Positions 9,220 to 17,372 of a stretch of 55,290 nucleotides of DNA are shown in pieces. The stretch's first letter is position 1. Each line of letters opens with the position of its first letter. The translations under genes were made by a program, and so were the position numbers. The stretch spans positions 1-55,290 of the forward strand of contig JAWODJ010000055.1 of NCBI GenBank assembly GCA_046483315.1. The letters are read 5' to 3'. The notes beneath the pieces are model-generated. The model ran no database searches. It saw nothing but the letters and a program-made list of their open reading frames with translations, and was not told the DNA's origin. The stretch comes from PXAP01 sp046483315. Lineage in GTDB: Bacteria > Bacteroidota > Bacteroidia > Bacteroidales > PUMT01.

Positions 9220-10584
9220 TCACGACTCAAGCCGCGGCAGTTCCTCCAAAGCTTTCCTGACCTCCTCCTCAGGATAGGAAAAATCATTAATTTCACCTTC
9301 CAGATATTTTGAATATGAGGACAGATCAAAATGTCCATGACCGCTATGTGCTATAAGAATTGTCTTTGCCTCGCCAGTCTCCCTGCATTTTAAAGCTTCG
9401 TCAATTGCAATTCTTATTGCATGAGATGTTTCGGGAGCAGATATAACCCCTTCCGAACGCGCAAATGCAATTGCAGCCTCAAAAATACCGCTTTGATGCG
9501 CAGCTTTGGCTTCAATTAATCCCAGTTTGTTCAGATGACTGACAATAGGTGCCATGCCATGATAACGCAATCCGCCGGCATGTATGGAAGGCGGTATAAA
9601 CGTGTGACCAAGGGTATGCATCTTGAGCAATGGTGTAAGACCTGCCACATCTCCAAAATCATAGGCATATTGTCCTTTTGTCATTTTCGGACAACTTTCC
9701 GGTTCAACTGAAATAATGCGCATATCAGGTTTTTTACCACTTATCTTATCTCTCAACCAGGGAAGTACCTGTCCGGCAAAGTTTGAACCACCACCTACAC
9801 AACCAACTATAATATCGGGATAAGCATCAGCCATCTCCATTTGTTTAATGGTTTCCTCTCCAATAATAGTCTGATGAAGAAGAACATGGTTGAGAACACT
9901 GCCAAGTGAATAATGAGTGTCATCGCGGGAAGCAGCGTCTTCTACCGCTTCGCTTATTGCCAGTCCGAGACTGCCGGGACAATCAGGCCATTTTTTCAGC
10001 ATCTCTCTTCCTGTGCTGGTCTCCTGACTCGGACTGGGTATGCATGATGCACCCCATGTTTCCATAAGAATCCGCCTGTAGGGTTTTTGATCATAGCTGA
10101 TCCTTACCATATACACCTTGCATTCTATATCAAAAAATGAGCATCCCATTGCCAGTGCACTTCCCCACTGGCCCGCTCCCGTTTCCGTTGCTATTCGCTT
10201 AATTCCCTCTTTTTTATTGTAATATGCCTGTGCCACGGCAGTATTAAGCTTATGGCTTCCGGCCTGGCTTGTCCCCTCATATTTGTAGAAGATTTTTGCA
10301 GGGGTATCCAGAGCTTTTTCCAGGTTATATGCCCTGTGCAGCGCAGTTGGCCTCCATGTCCGGTAAATACTTTGAATTTCATCAGGAATTTCAATCCAAC
10401 GTTCAGTACTGACTTCCTGTTTTATCAGTTCCATGGGAAAAAGCGGAGTCAGATCATCCGGTCCGATTGGCTTTCCCGTTCCGGGATGCAAAACGGGAGG
10501 TAACGGTTCAGGCAAATCAGCCTGAATATTGTACCAATGTGTCGGCATCTCATTTTGGTCAAGAAACCACATAGATCTTTTCAT
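9220..10584 (-). CDS. trpB: TrpB2-type tryptophan synthase beta chain
   Basis: The 454-residue PLP enzyme matches the TrpB2 subfamily by length and by its long N-terminal region (WFLDQNEMPTHWYNI, then RPTALHRAYNLEK). The PLP lysine is Lys112 in AGSHKLNTA, and the phosphate-binding loop is GGGSN (264-268). It is predicted to join indole and serine into tryptophan. No trpA or other trp gene is adjacent, which is common for TrpB2, thought to salvage indole. The start codon is embedded in the 3' end of a repeated leader element (10579-10782), so its expression may depend on that element. Serine deaminase activity has been proposed for some relatives. Confidence 0.92.
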   Translation of the reverse strand: MKRSMWFLDQNEMPTHWYNIQADLPEPLPPVLHPGTGKPIGPDDLTPLFPMELIKQEVSTERWIEIPDEIQSIYRTWRPTALHRAYNLEKALDTPAKIFYKYEGTSQAGSHKLNTAVAQAYYNKKEGIKRIATETGAGQWGSALAMGCSFFDIECKVYMVRISYDQKPYRRILMETWGASCIPSPSQETSTGREMLKKWPDCPGSLGLAISEAVEDAASRDDTHYSLGSVLNHVLLHQTIIGEETIKQMEMADAYPDIIVGCVGGGSNFAGQVLPWLRDKISGKKPDMRIISVEPESCPKMTKGQYAYDFGDVAGLTPLLKMHTLGHTFIPPSIHAGGLRYHGMAPIVSHLNKLGLIEAKAAHQSGIFEAAIAFARSEGVISAPETSHAIRIAIDEALKCRETGEAKTILIAHSGHGHFDLSSYSKYLEGEINDFSYPEEEVRKALEELPRLES

Positions 10585-10782
10585 CTGTATAAAATAGTTT
10601 AATCAAATTAATAATCAGTAAATTATATTTTGCATCTAATGTATATCTAGTGTTTCAAACGCATGAATGTCACATCTGATCATTTTAGCAAAGAGTTAAA
10701 TCACATTGCATGTGAGATCGACGAAGTCAAACCCGCATGGTTTGTTCATGTTATTTTGTCTGCCAAAGTTTGATGCGGATTT
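10579..10782 (-). repeat. Dispersed leader element, copy A (long variant, overlaps the trpB start)
   Basis: On the minus strand this copy opens with ATGAAATCCGCATC and shares GGCAGACAAAATAACATGAA and CAAACCATGCGGGTTT with copies B and C. It then carries about 65 extra bases, including a perfect small hairpin (TCACAT/ATGTGA, plus-strand 10701-10715). It rejoins the family at TTTGAAACACT and ends TTTTATACAGATGAAAA, where the ATG is the trpB start. The stem arms are AATCCGCAT and ATGCGGGTT, paired throughout if a G-U pair is allowed in the trpB-sense RNA. It fills most of the gap between trpB and the PBP4-type gene. Confidence 0.8.
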
Positions 10783-10939
10783 CATATATTATTCCTTCTT
10801 TTTTTGATTAAAATTGCCGCAAAATAATAAAAATTTCTTTCCTGTACAGTCTTAAAATAAAACATATTAAAAATTAAATAAAAATACCGTACCCTTCAAC
10901 ATGACTTTTAAAGGAATTAATAGCACTTATACTGCCATA

Positions 10940-12403
10940 TCAGTACCGGTAAATAATGTCTCTGAGAAATGTTTCGGTGGCACGGCGAACATCATTACTG
11001 TCCTTATTATGATTGTTCACAAGTACAGAAAAAATCAAAGTTCTTCCTTTTCCCGTAATAAGGAACCCGCTTAAGGCAATTGCATTGCCGCTAAGTGTAC
11101 CCGTTTTGGCAAAGATCTTCCCTTTCTCATCCTGGTAAAAATTTTCAAGAGTACCTTCATTTCCTGAAGGCAATAAATGGCTGATCCTTTCAAATCCGAA
11201 TTCATCGGTCATCTTCTCAAGCAGCCAGACGAAAGATTGCGGTGAAAAAAGATTATACCGGCTCAGTCCGCTGCCATCAACCCATCTCGGTTTATCCGGT
11301 ATTTCCCTCAGGTCGTTCTCCAGCAAATACTCAATAAGCAAGGCTTCATCCATCACCCCGAAAAGTTTGTTGCTGACCATCAACATGGTCTGTTCAGCAA
11401 AAAAATTATCGCTGTACAGCATCATGGGCATGAACAAAGAATCAGCAGCACGGGAATAAATGATGTTAAACTGATATGAAGGATCATGTCGGAACGGGAA
11501 CTCTGAAAGATCTGGCATATCAGGGAGGCAATCAATATCAGGCTGATTAAGAAGGTCAGGCCTTTCATGCATCAGTACAATATCTCTGTTAAGTGTATCT
11601 GAAAGCAATTCCAGGGCTGCACTCATTCCATCTGTGACATAAGGGACAAAAAGCTCCCTGTCTCCCTCCATTCCCGGAAAAACCGAATATTCATTTAAAG
11701 TCACCGGTCTCCTGACCTCAAATTTATCATTTGTGCCGGCCATAATCTCAACCGGCCAGGGATGGCGGGGGTAAGATGAGACATAAGTGATCTTTACATC
11801 TTCATTAAGGCCGGCCATATCCCGTTGTGCCCAGATAATAATATTCCCGTACACAGGAAAAGGACTGCGCTCCGGCATGTAATAACCCAGATAGTCATCC
11901 CATGACCAACCATAGCCCAAGGCACCGGTTTCCCAAAGTGGTTCAAAAAACACCAGTGGTTTTTCAGCCCGCTGTAAAAAATTAAAAACCGGCTGCCGCG
12001 GAAAATCAAGCAAAAGGAAGGTAGGATCACCGGTTGCCTGAAGAAATATTGTATCGTTGTGTTCTGCAAACCTGATTCCGGGAATACTGTCTCCAAGATA
12101 TTTCAGTCCTGCATATAAAGTCGCAATCTTTGTATTGCTGGCAGGCACAAAAAATTTATCACTGTTACGGGTATAGATGTACTCATTTCTGTCAGTATCA
12201 TATATGGCAATACCAACATGTGTGTCGGTTATCGCCGGATCATCAAGAAACCTGTCCGGAATTGCTGTTCTTCCCAGGTACCTTGTAGAGGTACAGGAAC
12301 CGGTAATTACGGTGAATACTCCCAGGATAATAAAAGGTAATCTTAACAGAGCAATCAAAATGTTACTGTATATTATTGTTATCTTTCCTGCCTTCATAAT
12401 CAT
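10940..12403 (-). CDS. PBP4-type D-alanyl-D-alanine carboxypeptidase/endopeptidase, lipoprotein
   Basis: The protein has the motifs of peptidase family S13 (DacB/PBP4): Ser89-N-T-Lys92 in PASNTKIAT, a second motif in DGSGLSRYN, and KTGTLSG at 433-439. The region between the first two motifs is long, as in this family. It should trim or cut peptide cross-links in the periplasm. The frame is open upstream to 12523, but that stretch would overlap endonuclease IV; the ATG at 12403 is chosen because a hydrophobic signal and a Cys at residue 37 (ITGSC) follow. This makes it a likely lipoprotein, although the lipobox is not perfect. The gene lies 34 nt downstream of nfo, so the two are probably co-transcribed. 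Confidence 0.9.
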   Translation of the reverse strand: MIMKAGKITIIYSNILIALLRLPFIILGVFTVITGSCTSTRYLGRTAIPDRFLDDPAITDTHVGIAIYDTDRNEYIYTRNSDKFFVPASNTKIATLYAGLKYLGDSIPGIRFAEHNDTIFLQATGDPTFLLLDFPRQPVFNFLQRAEKPLVFFEPLWETGALGYGWSWDDYLGYYMPERSPFPVYGNIIIWAQRDMAGLNEDVKITYVSSYPRHPWPVEIMAGTNDKFEVRRPVTLNEYSVFPGMEGDRELFVPYVTDGMSAALELLSDTLNRDIVLMHERPDLLNQPDIDCLPDMPDLSEFPFRHDPSYQFNIIYSRAADSLFMPMMLYSDNFFAEQTMLMVSNKLFGVMDEALLIEYLLENDLREIPDKPRWVDGSGLSRYNLFSPQSFVWLLEKMTDEFGFERISHLLPSGNEGTLENFYQDEKGKIFAKTGTLSGNAIALSGFLITGKGRTLIFSVLVNNHNKDSNDVRRATETFLRDIIYRY

Positions 12404-12437
12404 TTCTTGATTCTCTGTGAATTTGTAATTTATTATT

Positions 12438-13280
12438 TTACTGTACTGTACTGTAGAGAAAGGCAATCTCCTCTTTCCACCGGGTTTCGTCAGGAGTCTC
12501 GAGGATGATGGGGATATTGTCAAACCGCGGGTCGTTCATCAGGCGGACAAACACCTCATCTCCCAGGGTGCCCTCCCCTATCAGCTCGTGCCGGTCGACC
12601 CTGCTGCCAAGCTCCTTCTTTGAATCGTTGATGTGCATACCCCTGAGAAAGCTGAAACCTATTACAGCATCGAATTCTGCAAAAACTTTTTCAAAGCCTT
12701 CGGCGGACTTAATATTATAACCGGCCGAGTATGCATGGGCGGTGTCGATGCACACCCCTGCCCTCTCCCTGTCCTCTATATGGTCGATAATGAACCTGAT
12801 CTGCTCAAAGTTATGTCCCATGTTGGTGCCCTGGCCGGCTGTGTTCTCGATCACGGCGGTCACACCCCTGGTCCTGTCAAGGGCAATGTTAACCGATTCG
12901 GCAATGGTGCGCAGGCAGGCCTCCTCACCGGTAAGGTTCAGGTGGCTTCCGGGATGAAAATTTAGCCGGTCGAGTCCGAGCTGCTCGCACCTCTGCATCT
13001 CATCAAGGAATGCGGCACGGGATTTCTCAAGGGCATCCTTTACAGGATGCCCGAGGTTTATCAGGTAGCTGTCGTGCGGCAGGATCTGGAACGGCTTGTA
13101 ACCATACTTCTCACAATTCTCCCTGAAAGCATCGATACTCTTCTGCTCCAGTGGCTTTGCCACCCATTGCCGCTGATTCTTTGTAAACAGACCGAAAGCC
13201 TTCGCTCCTGTTTCATATGCGTTTACCGGGGCATTCTCTACACCCCCCGCGGCACTTACGTGTGCTCCTATATACTTCAT
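12438..13280 (-). CDS. nfo: Deoxyribonuclease IV (AP endonuclease)
   Basis: The N-terminus MKYIGAHVSAAGGVENAP is diagnostic of endonuclease IV, a three-zinc TIM-barrel enzyme that cuts DNA at abasic sites in base excision repair. Further conserved parts include FHPGSH, VIENTAGQGTNMG, CIDTAHAYSAGY, HINDSKKELGSRVDRHE and ETPD, which contain the metal ligands. With the start at 13280 it is 281 residues, the normal length. An upstream Met at 13367 is in frame but adds a non-conserved tail. It is divergent from the 2-hydroxyacid dehydrogenase operon. Confidence 0.95.
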   Translation of the reverse strand: MKYIGAHVSAAGGVENAPVNAYETGAKAFGLFTKNQRQWVAKPLEQKSIDAFRENCEKYGYKPFQILPHDSYLINLGHPVKDALEKSRAAFLDEMQRCEQLGLDRLNFHPGSHLNLTGEEACLRTIAESVNIALDRTRGVTAVIENTAGQGTNMGHNFEQIRFIIDHIEDRERAGVCIDTAHAYSAGYNIKSAEGFEKVFAEFDAVIGFSFLRGMHINDSKKELGSRVDRHELIGEGTLGDEVFVRLMNDPRFDNIPIILETPDETRWKEEIAFLYSTVQ

Positions 13281-13423
13281 AATCAATATATTTAACTCTA
13301 ATTGCAGGGCATCTTCAAAACTGGCAGAAGTTGCATAACAAAAGGTCCGTTTTACGGTTGAGGTCAATTCGCGCCAAATTACAAAATATCGGTCAAAGAC
13401 CGGTTATGAAATCAATAATATGT

Positions 13424-13431
13424 TATTTTTG
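13424..13431 (+). promoter_or_regulatory. Predicted -7 box (TATTTTTG) of the 13.5-17.3 kb operon
   Basis: TATTTTTG fits the TAnnTTTG consensus and lies 44 nt before the ATG at 13476. A short inverted repeat CGGTC-AAA-GACCG (about 13390-13402) sits just upstream, in the position where a regulator could bind. Confidence 0.5.
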
Positions 13432-13475
13432 CATTCTTTGGAAACACAAGCACCCGTAAGCAAAAATTATGACAT

Positions 13476-14405
13476 ATGGCTATTGTTGTCGTTTGTGACC
13501 TGGATAATCTTGAACCCTGGACCAAAGCAATGAAAATGGTTGATCCATCGGTTGATATAATTACAATTGATGAGGTAAAAGATAAATCATCGGTGCAGTT
13601 TGTCCTTGCCTGGAATTACCCGCACGGTCTTTTCAGGGAATATCCCGGATTAAAAACCATCTCTTCCATGGGTGCGGGAGTTGACCATCTGGTTAATGAC
13701 CCGCTATTACCCGAAAACATTAAAATTGTTCGCATTGCAGATCCCATGCTGTCTCAGGATATGTATGAGTTTTCCCTGGCGGTAATTATGAACCGACTGC
13801 GTCTTCTGACTAACTTTCGTGAAAATCAGATAAAGGGTGTCTGGAAAAGGAAGAGGTATCTTCGAATTTCTGATATACATATTGGCATTATGGGTACTGG
13901 TGTTATCGGTAATCACATAGCATCGCAATTACATAAATCGGGTTTCAGCATTTCGGGCTGGAGCAGAACAGCGGGACAGAAAGTGGCCTACAAAAAGTAT
14001 CATGGTCAGCAGCAACTTCCCGATCTGCTTGAAAATTCAGATATACTGATCTGCCTTCTTCCCCTTACCCCTGCTACAGCAGGTATCCTTAACAGGGATA
14101 ATTTGCAGAGGCTGCCAAAAAATGCATGGCTGATAAATCTTGGCAGGGGTGGCCATCTGGTGGATGATGATCTGATAGAAGTTCTGGATTCGGGTCATCT
14201 GGATGGCGCAAACCTGGATGTCTTCAGGAAAGAACCTCTCCCGGCCGACCATCCGTTCTGGAGCCATCCCAAAATATTCATCACACCACATATCGCAAGC
14301 CTGCCTTACCCTGAATCCGTCGCTCCCCAGATAATTGAAAATTACCACCGTACAATCAATAACAAACCTTTAATTAACAAGGTGAACAGGGAACGGGGAT
14401 ACTGA
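13476..14405 (+). CDS. D-isomer-specific 2-hydroxyacid dehydrogenase (GhrA-like)
   Basis: The 309-residue protein has the NAD(P)-binding loop GIMGTGVIGNHIA and the catalytic set of the family: Arg in LINLGRGGHLVDDD, Glu in the FRKEPLPADHPFW segment, and His in ITPHIASLP. The P-E-S-V-A-P-Q tail resembles the glyoxylate/hydroxypyruvate reductase A group. It would reduce a 2-keto acid in the cytoplasm. It is the first gene of a co-directional run of five, 52 nt before a CdsA-like gene. Whether its product feeds the lipid genes (for example as a glycerate-like head group) is speculation. Confidence 0.9.
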   Translation: MAIVVVCDLDNLEPWTKAMKMVDPSVDIITIDEVKDKSSVQFVLAWNYPHGLFREYPGLKTISSMGAGVDHLVNDPLLPENIKIVRIADPMLSQDMYEFSLAVIMNRLRLLTNFRENQIKGVWKRKRYLRISDIHIGIMGTGVIGNHIASQLHKSGFSISGWSRTAGQKVAYKKYHGQQQLPDLLENSDILICLLPLTPATAGILNRDNLQRLPKNAWLINLGRGGHLVDDDLIEVLDSGHLDGANLDVFRKEPLPADHPFWSHPKIFITPHIASLPYPESVAPQIIENYHRTINNKPLINKVNRERGY

Positions 14406-14457
14406 CAGACTGCCGGTAATTATTTAAATGTTGGCCTTTGAGAAATAACGGTAACCA

Positions 14458-15186
14458 ATGATACTGACAATATACATTATAATTCTGATATACTTTCTGC
14501 TGGGAGGTATTGGCTTCTATTTTATCAACAAAAGAAAAGAACGCCCTGCAGCCAGAGAAAACCGGACAAAATTCATTACCTATTTTTTCATCATTCATAT
14601 ACTTTTTCTGAGCATAATCTTTAACCCGCTGGTTTTTCATTATCTTGCCATAGCAATTATCCTGGTTGGTTTTGGAGAGCTGATCAAACTCTTCCTGCAA
14701 TGCGGATACATCAAAAAAAGTTTTTTTGGCTTATCCCTGTTTCTGTACCTGATACTCTGTGCCGGCTTTATCCTGTTCAGCCGTATGGACGGCCAACTTA
14801 TCCTATTTACGTTCCTGACACTTTCCATTTTCGATGCATTCAGCCAGGTAAGCGGCCAGTTGCTGGGAAAGCGAAAGATATTCCCGGCAGTAAGCCCCAA
14901 AAAAACAGTGGAAGGACTGGCAGGAGGGGCACTTATTGCCATATCCAGTTCGCTCCTGCTGAAAGATCTTACAGGCACCGGCACCATTTATACATTACTT
15001 CTGGCATCAGGAGTGGTTTTATCTGCATTCTTTGGTGATATGGCTGCCTCATTCTATAAAAGGGAGTACAAAGCAAAGGATTTCAGTAATTTACTTCCCG
15101 GGCATGGCGGCTTCCTTGACAGATTCGACAGTCTCATTGCAGGAGGTGCCTTTGTTTTCTTAATTGAAATATTGAGAATTTATTAA
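14458..15186 (+). CDS. CdsA-like phosphatidate cytidylyltransferase
   Basis: The 242-residue protein has about seven hydrophobic helices. Conserved CdsA regions are present: FDAFSQVSGQLLGKRK (125-140), SPKKTVEGLAGG (146-157) and the C-terminal signature KDFSNLLPGHGGFLDRFDS (207-225) with its metal-binding aspartates. CdsA makes CDP-diacylglycerol from CTP and phosphatidate in the inner membrane. It is shorter than the usual roughly 270-residue housekeeping CdsA and sits in a cluster with a CTP-dependent lipid kinase-like and a CDP-alcohol phosphotransferase gene, so it may be a specialised second copy. Confidence 0.88.
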   Translation: MILTIYIIILIYFLLGGIGFYFINKRKERPAARENRTKFITYFFIIHILFLSIIFNPLVFHYLAIAIILVGFGELIKLFLQCGYIKKSFFGLSLFLYLILCAGFILFSRMDGQLILFTFLTLSIFDAFSQVSGQLLGKRKIFPAVSPKKTVEGLAGGALIAISSSLLLKDLTGTGTIYTLLLASGVVLSAFFGDMAASFYKREYKAKDFSNLLPGHGGFLDRFDSLIAGGAFVFLIEILRIY

Positions 15187-15285
15187 TAAATTGGGCAATA
15201 ATTACTTTAAAATAACCTGATCACAAAACAGATAATCGCATCTTACAGGCAAATATCCTGTGAAAAAACATAATATTATATCAAA

Positions 15286-15960
15286 ATGGGCAACCAGATA
15301 GCACTTGCATTAATATTTCTGATTGCTTTTTCATTGTTACTGATATTCAATGAAATGGTTTACAGGAGACTGGGACTGAAGGGAGAGATAACCAGGAAAT
15401 TCGCTCATTTTACCGCTACCCTGTCCACCATTACTTTTCCTTTTCTTTTTGATGATCACTGGTACGTACTGGCACTGGCCATCATTTTCTTCATATTGTT
15501 GTTTATAAGCCGAAATACCAGCCACCTTAAATCAATCCATGACATTGAAAGAATCTCGGTCGGGAGCTATCTTTTACCTGTCTCTATTTACCTTACCTTC
15601 CTTATTTCACAACTGCTGAACAACAGTTTCCTGTTTATCCTCCCTATACTGGTGCTGGCAATTTGCGATCCCCTGGCAGGTATTCTGGGAATTAACCTGC
15701 AGGAGTACAATCATAAAATCCGCATTTTCAATATGACTTTGGAAAAAACCTGGCTCGGTTCTCTTGCCTTTTTCGTGTCCTGCTTTATCATAAGTATAAT
15801 AGCCCTCTATTTTTATGAAATGAGTTTTGACCTGAAAATTTTCCTGATTGCCCTGGCTGTGGCCGTGGCAGGTACAATTACCGAAATGCTCAGTTGGAAA
15901 GGGCTGGATAATTTGATTATCCCGATGAGTGTTTTACTGGTCCTTGTGCTTTTTCTTTAA
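15286..15960 (+). CDS. CTP-dependent lipid kinase-like membrane protein (dolichol/phytol kinase, DGK1 type)
   Basis: The 224-residue protein has six to seven predicted membrane helices. It carries ITRKFAHF (36-42), AICDPLAGILG (125-135) and LEKTWLGSLAFF (152-163), the pattern of the SEC59/DGK1/VTE5 group that phosphorylates lipid alcohols with CTP. The likely acceptor is diacylglycerol or a polyprenol. The genomic order, 99 nt after a CdsA-like gene and 55 nt before a CDP-alcohol phosphotransferase, fits stepwise building of a CDP-lipid. An alternative is that it is a CdsA-superfamily cytidylyltransferase. Confidence 0.7.
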   Translation: MGNQIALALIFLIAFSLLLIFNEMVYRRLGLKGEITRKFAHFTATLSTITFPFLFDDHWYVLALAIIFFILLFISRNTSHLKSIHDIERISVGSYLLPVSIYLTFLISQLLNNSFLFILPILVLAICDPLAGILGINLQEYNHKIRIFNMTLEKTWLGSLAFFVSCFIISIIALYFYEMSFDLKIFLIALAVAVAGTITEMLSWKGLDNLIIPMSVLLVLVLFL

Positions 15961-16015
15961 CCGGAATTACTGATTTTTAATGACTCCGAATAAGTATGTT
16001 TAAAATGCCCTTCAA

Positions 16016-16603
16016 ATGCAACTAATTTACAAAGAAGAGAATATACTCAATGCCCCCAATGCTATTAGCTTTTACAGGCTTATAACCTTTCCGGTCATAC
16101 TTGTTTTAGCCCTTCTCGGGCATGAACAGCTATTTGTAATTCTTTTGTGTATCAACCTGGTAAGTGATATAGTTGACGGATTCCTGGCCCGTACATTTAA
16201 TCTTGTCACTCGCTTTGGAGCGGCACTTGACAATCTGGCAGATATTGGCACATATATACTGGCACTTTACGGGGTGTTTGCCTTTAGATGGACTGCAATA
16301 CAGCCTCATGCCTGGATATTGTACCTCTTTCTTGCAATTTTTATCATAAGTTATTTCGTGGCCTTTATCCGGTTTGGAAAAATTCCGGGACTACATCTGT
16401 ATTCATCCGTTTCAGCCGGATACCTGCAGGGTGCCTTCTTTTTTGTTCTTTTCGTCTGGGGTTTTAACCCGTGGCTCTATTATGTTGCTTTAGGCTGGGG
16501 TGCACTTGCCTATATTGAAAAGATAGTTGTTTTACTTATAGTTGATGATATCAGGCCTGGAATAAAAGGCCTGTACTGGCTTTTAAAGAAGCAGAACCAC
16601 TGA
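16016..16603 (+). CDS. CDP-alcohol phosphatidyltransferase family protein
   Basis: The full CDP-alcohol motif D-x2-D-G-x2-A-R-x8-G-x3-D-x3-D is present, with Asp51, Asp54, Asp72 and Asp76 (DIVDGFLARTFN, then FGAALDNLAD). The 195-residue length and five to six membrane helices fit the PgsA/Pis group. The enzyme transfers a phosphoalcohol between a CDP-linked donor and an alcohol acceptor in the inner membrane. The acceptor cannot be read from the sequence: glycerol-3-phosphate, inositol phosphate and others are possible. Two CTP-using lipid genes precede it. Confidence 0.9.
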   Translation: MQLIYKEENILNAPNAISFYRLITFPVILVLALLGHEQLFVILLCINLVSDIVDGFLARTFNLVTRFGAALDNLADIGTYILALYGVFAFRWTAIQPHAWILYLFLAIFIISYFVAFIRFGKIPGLHLYSSVSAGYLQGAFFFVLFVWGFNPWLYYVALGWGALAYIEKIVVLLIVDDIRPGIKGLYWLLKKQNH

Positions 16604-16639
16604 TAACAGATCCTTTAACTTATTAACTTTTAAACTGAT

Positions 16640-17329
16640 ATGATCATGGAAAAAGCAAAAGCACCGCGGTTAGCATATATCCTTATATTTATGACACTGA
16701 TATCAGGTTCCTGCGCACCTGCATATGTACCGAATGTTATAAATACCCCCCTGTTGAGTAATAAAGGTGAAATCCAGGCATCATTACATGGCGGTATTTC
16801 AGGTGTGGACCCTCAATTATCCTATGCTGTAACCGACAATGTCGGTTTAATTCTGAATGGCAGTTTTGCAGATAACACTTCCGATTCAAGCAATAATTTT
16901 CATAAGCATAACTTTATTGAAATTGGTACCGGCTATTATACAAAGATAGGGAACAAGGGCAGATTTGAAACTTTCGGGGGATTTGGTTCAGGCAAACTGC
17001 AGGCTGAATATGAAAACGACCTGTGGACTTCAAGAGCTGACGTAATCAGCAGCCGTTTTTTTCTGCAACCCGCAATCGGAATAACAACCAGCATCCTGGA
17101 CGCCAGTTTTACTTCAAGGCTGGTATTGATTAACCTTTCCCAGGGAACTGAAAAGAGCACGGGTGTATTTGCAGAGCCTGCATTAACAGGCAAACTGGGC
17201 TTCAGATATGTTAAAGCCGTCATACAGCTTGGTCTGTCAATACCTTTGCAGGAAAATATTGATTTTAATTATCAGCCTTTCATGTTTTCAGTTGGCCTCC
17301 AGGCTAACTTTAATAAAATATTTGATTGA
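16640..17329 (+). CDS. Outer-membrane beta-barrel-type lipoprotein, function unknown
   Basis: The N-terminus has a signal sequence ending in LISGSCAPAY, so Cys25 is a likely lipidation site. The rest (about 200 residues) is built of alternating strands rich in glycine and aromatic residues (FETFGGFGSGKLQAEY, QPFMFSVGLQANF), as in small outer-membrane beta-barrels. It begins with the double start ATG ATC ATG. It lies 36 nt after the CDP-alcohol phosphotransferase and seems to be the last gene of the operon. No known family was recognised. Confidence 0.65.
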   Translation: MIMEKAKAPRLAYILIFMTLISGSCAPAYVPNVINTPLLSNKGEIQASLHGGISGVDPQLSYAVTDNVGLILNGSFADNTSDSSNNFHKHNFIEIGTGYYTKIGNKGRFETFGGFGSGKLQAEYENDLWTSRADVISSRFFLQPAIGITTSILDASFTSRLVLINLSQGTEKSTGVFAEPALTGKLGFRYVKAVIQLGLSIPLQENIDFNYQPFMFSVGLQANFNKIFD

Positions 17330-17372
17330 TCAGAATAATATCTGCAGGTAAAAGGCAATTATTGTCTGATCT

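Noticed and set aside
12404..12523. N-terminal extension of the PBP4-type protein
   Set aside because: It overlaps endonuclease IV and is not protein-like; the signal sequence begins at 12403.
13281..13367. N-terminal extension of endonuclease IV
   Set aside because: The family always begins near MKYIGAHVS; the added residues are not conserved.
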